A DNA stretch of 11,311 nucleotides from an uncultured Bacillota bacterium (lineage in GTDB: Bacteria; Bacillota; JAAYKD01), in NCBI GenBank assembly GCA_937897315.1, contig CALCNS010000112.1, positions 1 through 11,311 on the forward strand, read 5' to 3'. This document shows, piece by piece, positions 1-5,979 of the stretch. A model generated the notes under the pieces. The model searched no databases and was not told where the DNA came from. It worked only from the letters and a program-made list of their open reading frames with translations. A program made the position numbers and the translations under genes. Position 1 is the stretch's first letter; the number at the start of each line of letters is the position of its first letter.

Positions 1-735
1 AGCAGATATGGGGAACGCATCCATGGCAGCTTGAGCGGTCAATTCCATTTCACTGATGCCGGGTTTTAGGAGTTTGAACATACGAATCACACTTTGCGCG
101 GTTCTTTCGGCGATTTGTTCGTAATAAGCAATTTCCTTGGCCGTGCGCAGATTCATGCGAATGCCATGGGGCAATCCGGTCATGAAAGAAGTCACATTGG
201 TCAAACGACCTTTTGGGGTTAATCGGAGAATCTCTTCTATCAGCCACATGGGGAAGTCGGTTCGACTTTCAGCCCGGGTAAGCTCCTTCGGTATAAAATA
301 CTTATAGCCAATCAATCCCAACCGACTGTCTTTGCCGATTCCTAATTGCGCAAGATGTTTGTGCAAAGGTTTCGATTTGTCACGCGGTTGACCCTGTAAG
401 CTGAAGCTTTGAAATAAAACACGCTCTACCGTAATCGGAAGAGACTGTGTATGTCCCCAACCCTCGTTGCCTACAAAAAGGGTTCTATGGTTTTTTCGGT
501 CGATGACCAGCAGGGCTTCTTCAAAACGGGGATCATGGCCAATCAAGTAGTCCATATTGGCAAAATGCTCTCGATCGGCATAAACCAAGACATGGCTTAG
601 GTCGCTTTCTTCCATTTTGGCTTGTAAAAGGTATAGCCGTGTCAAATAATCTTCTGCTTGAAAAACAGGCAGAGCATCAAAAGAGGGGTTCATATAAAAG
701 GGTTGGCAGTTTTTGATGATGACAGATTCGTTCAT
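1..735 (-). CDS. M24 family peptidase (Xaa-Pro aminopeptidase/creatinase-like), 3' end missing
   Basis: The gene starts with ATG at 735 and stays open for 245 codons to the window edge, so its C-terminus is missing. Residues about 20-190 look like a creatinase/prolidase N-terminal domain (motifs LYLLQAKMEESDLSHVLVY and HFANMDYLIGHDPRFEEALL). From about residue 200 (RTAKEIAYYEQIAERTAQS, then LLKPGISEMEL) it enters the typical start of an M24 pita-bread catalytic domain. The five metal ligands of that domain would lie outside the window, so activity cannot be judged. Family members are cytoplasmic metallopeptidases that remove N-terminal residues before proline; some relatives act on other C-N bonds. 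The start is well supported: GGAGG lies 5 bases upstream, inside the end of the asparaginase gene, and the asparaginase stop overlaps this ATG (TAATG). Translation of the two genes is therefore probably coupled. Confidence 0.9.
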   Translation of the reverse strand, partial: MNESVIIKNCQPFYMNPSFDALPVFQAEDYLTRLYLLQAKMEESDLSHVLVYADREHFANMDYLIGHDPRFEEALLVIDRKNHRTLFVGNEGWGHTQSLPITVERVLFQSFSLQGQPRDKSKPLHKHLAQLGIGKDSRLGLIGYKYFIPKELTRAESRTDFPMWLIEEILRLTPKGRLTNVTSFMTGLPHGIRMNLRTAKEIAYYEQIAERTAQSVIRMFKLLKPGISEMELTAQAAMDAFPISA

Positions 736-1748
736 TATAGACCTCCACCAAACAGTTGGAAACAGGTTCGTTTTTCGCCTACTATGGTATCGTTATCGTT
801 GATGACCCACGGCTTCGCCAGTTTTAGCATTCGTTGTCTGCCATCCTCATTATGATATCCAATTTGGGCAAAGATTTCATTGATGAGTAAGGGCCAAGTC
901 ACTTCGGTGCCATCTTCGCATTTGAAAGCAATTCCTAAGCGTTGCTCCTTCATGCCTATGGCATAAACCCCCTCGGCTCCACCTTTGGCCACAAGATTCG
1001 CATCCATATTGACCATGGAACAGATATAATCGGTTCCGGTCACCATAAGGGGATACCGATTCATATTTTCGGCCATTCTCCTAGCTGCATTCGACCACAC
1101 AGGGTCTTCAATGGTATCGGGACATGCCATTTTCATTGCCGCCAAAGCCATGTTAAATACCGGTACCGCAAAGACCGGCACCCCACAGCCGTCGACTCCA
1201 ATGCCGATTTCCTCTTTGGGAACTTCGGTGAATCGCGAGATGGTTTCTAGAATATACTTCTGAACCGGGTGGTTTGGCAGCCAATATCCCTCCAGCCCCA
1301 CACCAAAATGTCGAGCCATGGCCAAAGCAGCCGAATGCTTCCCGGAACAATTGTGATACACTTTGCGCTTGGGTGCTTGCTTACACATCAGTTCGATACG
1401 GCGCGGCATATATCCCGGATATGTGGGCTTCATACATAAATCTTCTTCCTGTGCGCCAATTTTTCTCAAAATCGACTCAATGGCTGCAACATGAAAGGGT
1501 TCACCCATGTGCGAACCAGCCATAATCGTGGTTTCTTCCGGGGTTAACCCAAACTCTTTATCCATCCCTAAAGCCAATATCGGCAGTGCCTGAATCGGTT
1601 TGGAAGCAGAACGATAATATATCTTTTTCTGGGGGTCTCCGGCATAACCGATGAGCTGCCCTTTGTCATTGACCACAGCGATAAATCCGCGGTGTACGTT
1701 TTCCACCATACCACCACGAACATCCTCCACTAAGATGGCGGAAGACAT
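735..1748 (-). CDS. L-asparaginase, asparaginase II family (Rhizobium etli AnsA type)
   Basis: A 337-residue cytoplasmic enzyme (no signal peptide) expected to hydrolyse L-asparagine to aspartate and ammonia. It belongs to the asparaginase_II family, which is unrelated to the E. coli AnsA/AnsB fold. Hallmarks: RGGMVENVHRG at 11-21, the SxxK pair in RSASKP (S47, K50), S79 in AGSHMGE, NCSGKH with C134 and K137, and GVDGCGVP with D186 and C188. These match, one residue earlier, the catalytic and zinc-binding residues known for the R. etli inducible asparaginase, so the enzyme should be active. ATG 1748 is chosen because GGAGGAG lies 6 bases upstream and the protein then starts just before the conserved region. 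A longer reading from 1895 adds about 49 basic, phenylalanine-rich residues unlike the family and crosses the intergenic region. The stop overlaps the start of the M24 peptidase gene by one base, suggesting a two-gene peptide/amide catabolic operon. Confidence 0.93.
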   Translation of the reverse strand: MSSAILVEDVRGGMVENVHRGFIAVVNDKGQLIGYAGDPQKKIYYRSASKPIQALPILALGMDKEFGLTPEETTIMAGSHMGEPFHVAAIESILRKIGAQEEDLCMKPTYPGYMPRRIELMCKQAPKRKVYHNCSGKHSAALAMARHFGVGLEGYWLPNHPVQKYILETISRFTEVPKEEIGIGVDGCGVPVFAVPVFNMALAAMKMACPDTIEDPVWSNAARRMAENMNRYPLMVTGTDYICSMVNMDANLVAKGGAEGVYAIGMKEQRLGIAFKCEDGTEVTWPLLINEIFAQIGYHNEDGRQRMLKLAKPWVINDNDTIVGEKRTCFQLFGGGL

Positions 1749-1807
1749 GATTCTCTCCTCCTTCAATTGAAACAAATCCTTACTAAATACGCTTTTTTGG
1801 GAGCGAA

Positions 1808-1861
1808 ACCCTTCTATGAGAAAAAAGCAGGATTTTTTTCTTTTTAACCAGAAAGAAGGGT
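1808..1861. repeat. Nested inverted repeats in the divergent intergenic region
   Basis: ACCCTTCT (1808-1815) and AGAAGGGT (1854-1861) are perfect 8-base inverted copies. Between them, GAAAAAA (1820-1826) and TTTTTTC (1834-1840) form a second inner pair. The whole lies in the 146 bases separating the asparaginase start from the lipoprotein start. It could be a hairpin in the lipoprotein 5' leader or a binding site serving both directions. I found no convincing -35/-10 pair for either gene here. Confidence 0.45.
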
Positions 1862-1894
1862 AATGAAATTGAATGAGGTCAGGAGTTTGAAACA

Positions 1895-2425
1895 ATGCAT
1901 AAATTCTCGTCTACACTCCTTTTGAGTATCTTTCTTATCGCAGTTTTACTTTTTCTGGGTGGGTGTCAATCTCAAACAGAGGATGTACCTGTTTCAGAAG
2001 AAACGGGCTTGGAACTACTGGATTTTATCCATCAACCCATCACAGAGTTACAAAAACACGTGGGTGATATCGTCGGTATAGAAAGCGACGAAATGGATGG
2101 AACCCCTATGGTGGTTTTTGATGATTTAAAAGCCCGTTGCAATGCAAAAGAGGAAGAAGTCACCGGTTTCATCCTTAGCCGTGAGATGCAAATAGACCTT
2201 CGCAAGTATCGGGTCGCTGGGGTGCACTTTGATATGGACAACCTGCAGGTTTTGGAAACCCTTGGGACACCGGTAAATGGCAACCGGCAAGTTCTGAATT
2301 ATTCCAAGGATTACTTGCTTTGGTGGAAATTTACGTTTGATTCAGAAGACCAAATGCAATACATTCAGGTATTTTATGGCAAAGATCAGGGAGATCGAAG
2401 CTTTGTCGATTGGAGGAAGTCATGA
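1895..2425 (+). CDS. Small predicted lipoprotein of unknown function
   Basis: A 176-residue protein with a lipoprotein signal peptide: basic start (HKF), hydrophobic core at residues 8-21 and lipobox LGGC with the acylated cysteine at 24. It should be anchored on the outer face of the cytoplasmic membrane. The mature part is acidic, with no motif I can assign. A stretch near 70-105 (EVTGFILSREMQIDLRKYRV) and a later LETLGTP followed by YLLWWKFTFDSEDQMQYIQVF resemble the compact alpha/beta folds of small Gram-positive lipoproteins in which a conserved LG(x)P turn precedes two strands, but this is a shape impression only. The start ATG has AGGAG 9 bases upstream (1881-1885). The stop overlaps the radical SAM start (ATGA at 2422-2425), so the two are translationally coupled. 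The function is unknown; the real-gene call rests on the signal peptide and coupling. Confidence 0.82.
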   Translation: MHKFSSTLLLSIFLIAVLLFLGGCQSQTEDVPVSEETGLELLDFIHQPITELQKHVGDIVGIESDEMDGTPMVVFDDLKARCNAKEEEVTGFILSREMQIDLRKYRVAGVHFDMDNLQVLETLGTPVNGNRQVLNYSKDYLLWWKFTFDSEDQMQYIQVFYGKDQGDRSFVDWRKS

Positions 2426-3306
2426 GTATAGAGCAATGTCGAGTATGTCCTCATGAGTGTCAAGTCCCGCGCCAAAACTACTCTCCCTCTTCTGGCTTTT
2501 GTGGAATGCCGGCATTGCCCCGCATCTGCCGGGCGGACTTACATTATGGCGAAGAACCTAGCATCAGCGGAAGAAATGGTTCGGGCACGGTCTTTTTTAG
2601 CGGATGCGTCTTGCGTTGCGTATGTTGTCAGAATCATGAAATCAGTCGCGAAGCCTGTGGTAGGTCGGTAGATGCAGCGGGGTTGGCCAAGATTTTTCAA
2701 AAACTGCAAAAAAAGGGAGCGGAGAACATCAATTTGGTGAGCCCAACTCCCTATGTTCCTGTAATCATTGAAGCATTACGCATGCAACCTTTGAATATAC
2801 CGGTGGTATACAATACCAGTGGATACGATTCGGTGTCCTCCTTAAGAGAGTTGGATGGTCTCATCGATATTTATTTGCCCGATTACAAATATCACACCTC
2901 TGCCCAGGCGCAGAAATATTCGGGCGTGCCCGATTATCCGCAAAAAGCTCAACTGGCCATATTGGAAATGCTTAGGCAAGTGGGCTTTGCCAAGCATAAT
3001 TCTCATGGAGTCATGGAGCAGGGTTTGATGATTCGTCATTTGGTTTTGCCGGGGCATACCAAGGAATCGATTGCTGCCTTACATTGGATTTCAGACTTTT
3101 TACCCAAAGGAGTGTCGGTGAGTCTTATGGCACAGTATTTCCCGCCTAAGGGCCTTTCGTTACCCAGTGAATTGCAACGAAAATTGACCAAACGGGAGTA
3201 CGACAAAGTCGTTCAAGCTATGTTGGACTTGCAATTGACCGAGGGATTCATTCAGAAGAGAGAGTCCGCCACGGAAGAATATGTTCCCTCTTGGGATTGG
3301 AAATAG
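2422..3306 (+). CDS. Radical SAM protein, PflX/PflA-like activase family
   Basis: A 294-residue cytoplasmic iron-sulfur protein. The radical SAM motif CxxxCxxC is seen as GCVLRCVCCQNHEIS, with C62, C66 and C69 expected to hold the 4Fe-4S cluster that binds S-adenosylmethionine; QN after the last cysteine is typical of the PflX/PflA-like group (COG1313). A further N-terminal cysteine set (C6, C9, C13, C27, C36) could hold an extra iron-sulfur site or zinc. Later family motifs include NLVSPTPYVPVIIEAL, VVYNTSGYDSV, DIYLPDYKY, LVLPGHTKES and VSLMAQYFPP. Relatives are described as pyruvate-formate-lyase-activating-enzyme-like, but their substrate is mostly unknown, and no glycyl radical enzyme is encoded nearby. 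ATG 2422 is chosen over a TTG at 2410 because GGAGG (2412-2416) sits 5 bases before it and it overlaps the lipoprotein stop. Confidence 0.93.
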   Translation: MSIEQCRVCPHECQVPRQNYSPSSGFCGMPALPRICRADLHYGEEPSISGRNGSGTVFFSGCVLRCVCCQNHEISREACGRSVDAAGLAKIFQKLQKKGAENINLVSPTPYVPVIIEALRMQPLNIPVVYNTSGYDSVSSLRELDGLIDIYLPDYKYHTSAQAQKYSGVPDYPQKAQLAILEMLRQVGFAKHNSHGVMEQGLMIRHLVLPGHTKESIAALHWISDFLPKGVSVSLMAQYFPPKGLSLPSELQRKLTKREYDKVVQAMLDLQLTEGFIQKRESATEEYVPSWDWK

Positions 3307-3387
3307 AGCAGGAGTTTACATAAAGTCGTAGAAATTAGAAAGAGAAGTTTCGATGGGCAAAATATCTGGAATGAAAGTAGTGGGAGC

Positions 3388-4356
3388 ATGAGACACATTT
3401 TTATTATCAATCCCATGGCTGGAAAACCCAAAGATATCACAGGGTTTATTCAATCGGCTAACCATGCCGTTTCTGCATTAGGCGAGTCTTTTGTGGCCTT
3501 GCAAACCCAATATGCCGGGCATGCAAAGACCTTAGTCCGCGAGTTTCTCCCTGCTTCGGAACCCACCCGTTTTTATGCTTGTGGTGGGGATGGAACCATG
3601 AATGAGGTCTTGCACGGGCTTTTCGGCTATGAGAATTGCGAATTAGCAGTCATTCCCATGGGTTCGGGCAACGACTTTTTGCGCTGCTTTGGTTCTGTGG
3701 AAGTGTTCTTGGACTTAGAAAATCAAGTGGCGGGTAAAAGCTTGGAGGTAGATGTTTTAAAAGCCGGAGACCATGTCGCTCTAAACTTAATCAATGTAGG
3801 TTTGGATGCGGAAACCGCCTTTTACAAACACCGATTTCAAAGACTACCCGGCGTCAGCGGTTCCATGGCGTATCATTTGGCTTTGGCATTTTGCTTCTTC
3901 CAACGCTATGGAGTGAGTATGAATTTAGAACTGGATGGAAAACCTTTTGACAACTCTAAGGGGTATATCTTGACCGCGTTTGGAAACGGAACCACTTATG
4001 GTAGTGGCTATAAAGCCACACCCATGGCCACTCCTGTGGATGGAGTGATGGATGTTTGTTTATTCCGTCATGTAGACCGAATGACCATTCTGAAATACAT
4101 TCCCTTCTTTAAACGCGGGGAGCATGTGGGCCATCCGGGTCTCAAAGATATTTTATATTACGGTAAACACCGACAGGTGCGTATCTATGCCAATCATCCT
4201 TTACATGTTTGCATGGATGGGGAGTTTTTTGACGCAGCGGATGTCACTCTAGAGATCCTCGATCGAGCCATACGGTTTGTGGTACCAAAGGGTATTCAAC
4301 CAGAGTGGCAGACCAAAGAGGTAATGATGGAACCGAAAGAAGGTTCTTCAACATAA
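3388..4356 (+). CDS. Diacylglycerol kinase-like lipid kinase (YegS/BmrU family)
   Basis: A 322-residue cytoplasmic or membrane-associated kinase that uses ATP to phosphorylate a lipid such as diacylglycerol or a related lipid alcohol. The N-terminus starts directly at the family motif IFIINPMAGK (4-13). The nucleotide-binding signature GGDGTMNEV is at 66-74 and PMGSGNDF at 90-97, both intact. The C-terminal half contains the usual second lobe, with FGNGTTYGSGYKATPMATP and DGVMDVCLF, and near the end HVCMDGEFF, the family's acidic metal-site region. Its length matches the family (about 300 residues). The ribosome binding site is weak: GGGAG lies only one base before the ATG, but no better in-frame start exists. 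It lies 81 bases after the radical SAM gene and 13 before the M18 gene. The exact lipid substrate cannot be told from sequence. Confidence 0.93.
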   Translation: MRHIFIINPMAGKPKDITGFIQSANHAVSALGESFVALQTQYAGHAKTLVREFLPASEPTRFYACGGDGTMNEVLHGLFGYENCELAVIPMGSGNDFLRCFGSVEVFLDLENQVAGKSLEVDVLKAGDHVALNLINVGLDAETAFYKHRFQRLPGVSGSMAYHLALAFCFFQRYGVSMNLELDGKPFDNSKGYILTAFGNGTTYGSGYKATPMATPVDGVMDVCLFRHVDRMTILKYIPFFKRGEHVGHPGLKDILYYGKHRQVRIYANHPLHVCMDGEFFDAADVTLEILDRAIRFVVPKGIQPEWQTKEVMMEPKEGSST

Positions 4357-4369
4357 GGAGGAATGTCGA

Positions 4370-5680
4370 TTGAACAACAAAGAATACGCAACACAACTCA
4401 TGGCTTATTTGGATGCCTCTCCGACCCCTTTTCAATCGGTGCAAAGTTTAAAAAATATGCTGAAGGACGCAGGAGCAACCGAACTGAAGGAACGGGAAGC
4501 ATGGCAATTGGAAGACAAGAAACTGTATTACTATGTCAAGGATGGCAGTCAGTTATTAGCATTCCGTTTGGGCGGAGCGGACTTAGCATCCCATGGGTTT
4601 CGGGTGGGAGCAGCGCATCACGACTCCCCTGCCTTAAAAATCAAACCGGTGGGCACCGTCATCGACCATCAAGTGGAACGAGTCATGATTGAAGTGTATG
4701 GAGGACCCATTGTGCGCGGGTGGTTCGATCGCCCCTTGGGGTTAGCCGGTCGTTTACTAGTTCAATGTGATGGTGGAATCCAAGTGGTTCCGGTGATGAT
4801 CAACAAACCTGTTTTTGTGATTCCCAGCCCGGCAATCCATATGCAACGCGATATCAACGAAAATGCTACGGTGAATGCTCAAACGGAGCTGTGCCCCTTC
4901 TTTGGTATGAATTCCGGCAAAGAAAAAGAATTTTATGGATGGTTGGCCGAAGCTGCCGGGGTTGCTATTAGCGATATTCTGAGCTTTGAGCTATCGCCTA
5001 TCGAGATTCAACCCGCATGTTTCGTTGGTCAAAAAGAAGAATGGATTTCTGCTCCTCATTTGGATGACGTTGCCATGGTGCATGCTTCTTTCACGGCCTT
5101 GTTGGAAGCCGTTGCGGAGGATTCGGAGCAAAACATCATAGCCGTGGCTTTCGATCATGAAGAATGCGGTTCTTCATCGACTCGCGGTGCTCGCGGAAAC
5201 AGCTTAATGATGGCCATGGACCGGATTTTTGAAAAGAAAGGTTTATCCATTGAAGACCAATATCGAGCCACCGGTAACAGTTTGGTCTTCTCGGCCGATA
5301 TGGCTCATGCTGTTCACCCAGGATATTCTGCCAAGAGCGACTTAAACCACCCCGTTTATATGAATAAAGGGCCGGTTTTGAAATTAGCTCATTATCAATC
5401 CTATGCAACATCCAGCAGGGGAACGGCGATTTTCCAGTGGCTTTGCCGCAAAAACGATATCCCCTTCCAAATCCTCGTCAACCGCAGCGATGCTCGTGGT
5501 GGTGGCACGATTGGGCCGATTATGGCAGCGGCTCATGGTGTAACCACGGTCGATATTGGTAATCCCATGTTGGCAATGCATTCCATTCGTGAGCTGGGTG
5601 GAACCGAAGACCATGGCTCGATGGTTCGGTTATTCAAAGCGCTGTTCTTAGCGGATTTACAGGGACTCATGGTGGAATAA
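4370..5680 (+). CDS. apeB: M18 family aminopeptidase (aspartyl aminopeptidase type)
   Basis: A 436-residue cytoplasmic dinuclear zinc aminopeptidase, usually a large oligomer that trims N-terminal, often acidic, residues from peptides. All active-site positions are present: H83 and D85 in AAHHDSP, bridging D232 in APHLDDV, general base E264 and ligand E265 in FDHEECGS, D310 in SADMAHA and H404 in AMHSIRE. Other family landmarks are HPGYSAKSDLNHPVYMNKGP and RGGGTIGPI. The start is TTG at 4370, preceded at 7 bases by the strong AAGGAGGA (4355-4362), which overlaps the kinase stop; residues from MNNKEYATQLM match the usual N-terminus. No in-frame ATG lies nearby, so the alternative start codon is likely real. 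The gene closes the 1895-5680 cluster; its stop codon lies against the U-tract of the minus-strand RNA terminator. The symbol follows the family name; substrate preference is inferred. Confidence 0.95.
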   Translation: MNNKEYATQLMAYLDASPTPFQSVQSLKNMLKDAGATELKEREAWQLEDKKLYYYVKDGSQLLAFRLGGADLASHGFRVGAAHHDSPALKIKPVGTVIDHQVERVMIEVYGGPIVRGWFDRPLGLAGRLLVQCDGGIQVVPVMINKPVFVIPSPAIHMQRDINENATVNAQTELCPFFGMNSGKEKEFYGWLAEAAGVAISDILSFELSPIEIQPACFVGQKEEWISAPHLDDVAMVHASFTALLEAVAEDSEQNIIAVAFDHEECGSSSTRGARGNSLMMAMDRIFEKKGLSIEDQYRATGNSLVFSADMAHAVHPGYSAKSDLNHPVYMNKGPVLKLAHYQSYATSSRGTAIFQWLCRKNDIPFQILVNRSDARGGGTIGPIMAAAHGVTTVDIGNPMLAMHSIRELGGTEDHGSMVRLFKALFLADLQGLMVE

Positions 5681-5708
5681 AAAAAGAAGAACCCTAATGA
5701 GTTCTTCT
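5678..5708 (-). terminator. Intrinsic terminator of the minus-strand RNA
   Basis: On the minus strand AGAAGAAC and GTTCTTCT form an 8-bp stem with an 8-base loop, followed directly by a run of seven T. On the plus strand the stem is followed by ACAGG rather than T residues, so it is oriented for minus-strand transcripts. No minus-strand protein gene lies upstream of it, which implies a non-coding transcript. Confidence 0.75.
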
Positions 5709-5887
5709 ACAGGCGGGTTATATTGCTCCGGCGGCTGTAACAGCCGCCGCAAGCCCTCGCATCGCCTGCTGTGAGCTGGCCTCGGCCACTGCTCGCACCA
5801 TACAGTGCAAACGGTTTGTGCTCGCAGACGTCGGCAGACATCTGCCTGACAAGTAAACTTGAACAGGGATTCGCTGCAACTGCGATT
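5679..5887 (-). ncRNA. Candidate structured non-coding RNA of about 210 nt, family not identified
   Basis: A stretch bounded on the minus strand by a near-consensus promoter and an intrinsic terminator, clearly richer in G+C than the surrounding intergenic sequence and full of hairpins. From the 3' side: a perfect 9-bp stem CGGCGGCTG/CAGCCGCCG with a 3-base loop (5729-5749); GAGC-TGGC/GCCA-GCTC around a CGAG tetraloop with a 2-base bulge (5773-5794); and a 9-bp stem GCAGATGTC/GACGTCTGC with loop TGCC (5824-5845). In the last, one pair is a G-U wobble on the minus strand but a C-A mismatch on the plus strand, which favours minus-strand RNA. GUUGC (5880-5876) can pair with GCAAU (5726-5722), possibly closing the structure. 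TGCGAGCA occurs twice. The length and single-transcript layout would suit a 6S-like RNA, but I see no diagnostic 6S, SRP, tmRNA or RNase P sequence. Ends are estimated from the promoter and terminator. Confidence 0.62.
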
Positions 5888-5893
5888 GTCTTT

Positions 5894-5921
5894 ATTATAG
5901 CAAATCGAGTAAAAAATGCAA
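5894..5921 (-). promoter_or_regulatory. Sigma-A promoter for the minus-strand RNA
   Basis: On the minus strand, -35 TTGCAT (5921-5916), a 16-base spacer and -10 TATAAT (5899-5894, a perfect consensus hexamer) predict a transcript start near 5887. The same -35 hexamer is used by the thioredoxin promoter at 10790. The transcript would run away from the AbgB-like gene and into the RNA candidate. Confidence 0.7.
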
Positions 5922-5979
5922 GGGTTCAAAGGATTTTACGTATTTGCCCGCATAGGGCCAAAATAAAGGAGTGAATGGT

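Noticed and set aside
1749..1895. A 49-residue N-terminal extension of the asparaginase
   Set aside because: The ribosome binding site at 1755-1761 and the family N-terminus both place the start at 1748; the extension crosses the divergent promoter region.
4363..4692. A 109-codon frame overlapping the start of the M18 gene
   Set aside because: It lies inside a gene with a complete set of catalytic motifs in another frame; its ATG abuts the ribosome binding site and it shows no family features.
5771..5860. Cobalamin-riboswitch-like words (GCCACTG and CATCTGCCTGAC) on the plus strand
   Set aside because: The other conserved riboswitch elements (the GGGAA and GGTG blocks) are missing, and one stem is weaker on this strand.
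5657..5929. A 90-codon minus-strand reading frame across the RNA candidate
   Set aside because: It has an unnatural Cys/Arg-rich composition, overlaps the M18 C-terminus, starts upstream of the RNA promoter and lacks a ribosome binding site; the structured RNA explains the region better.
5771..5974. A 67-codon plus-strand frame in the same intergenic region
   Set aside because: It has no ribosome binding site, runs through the hairpins and the promoter, and has no recognisable protein character.
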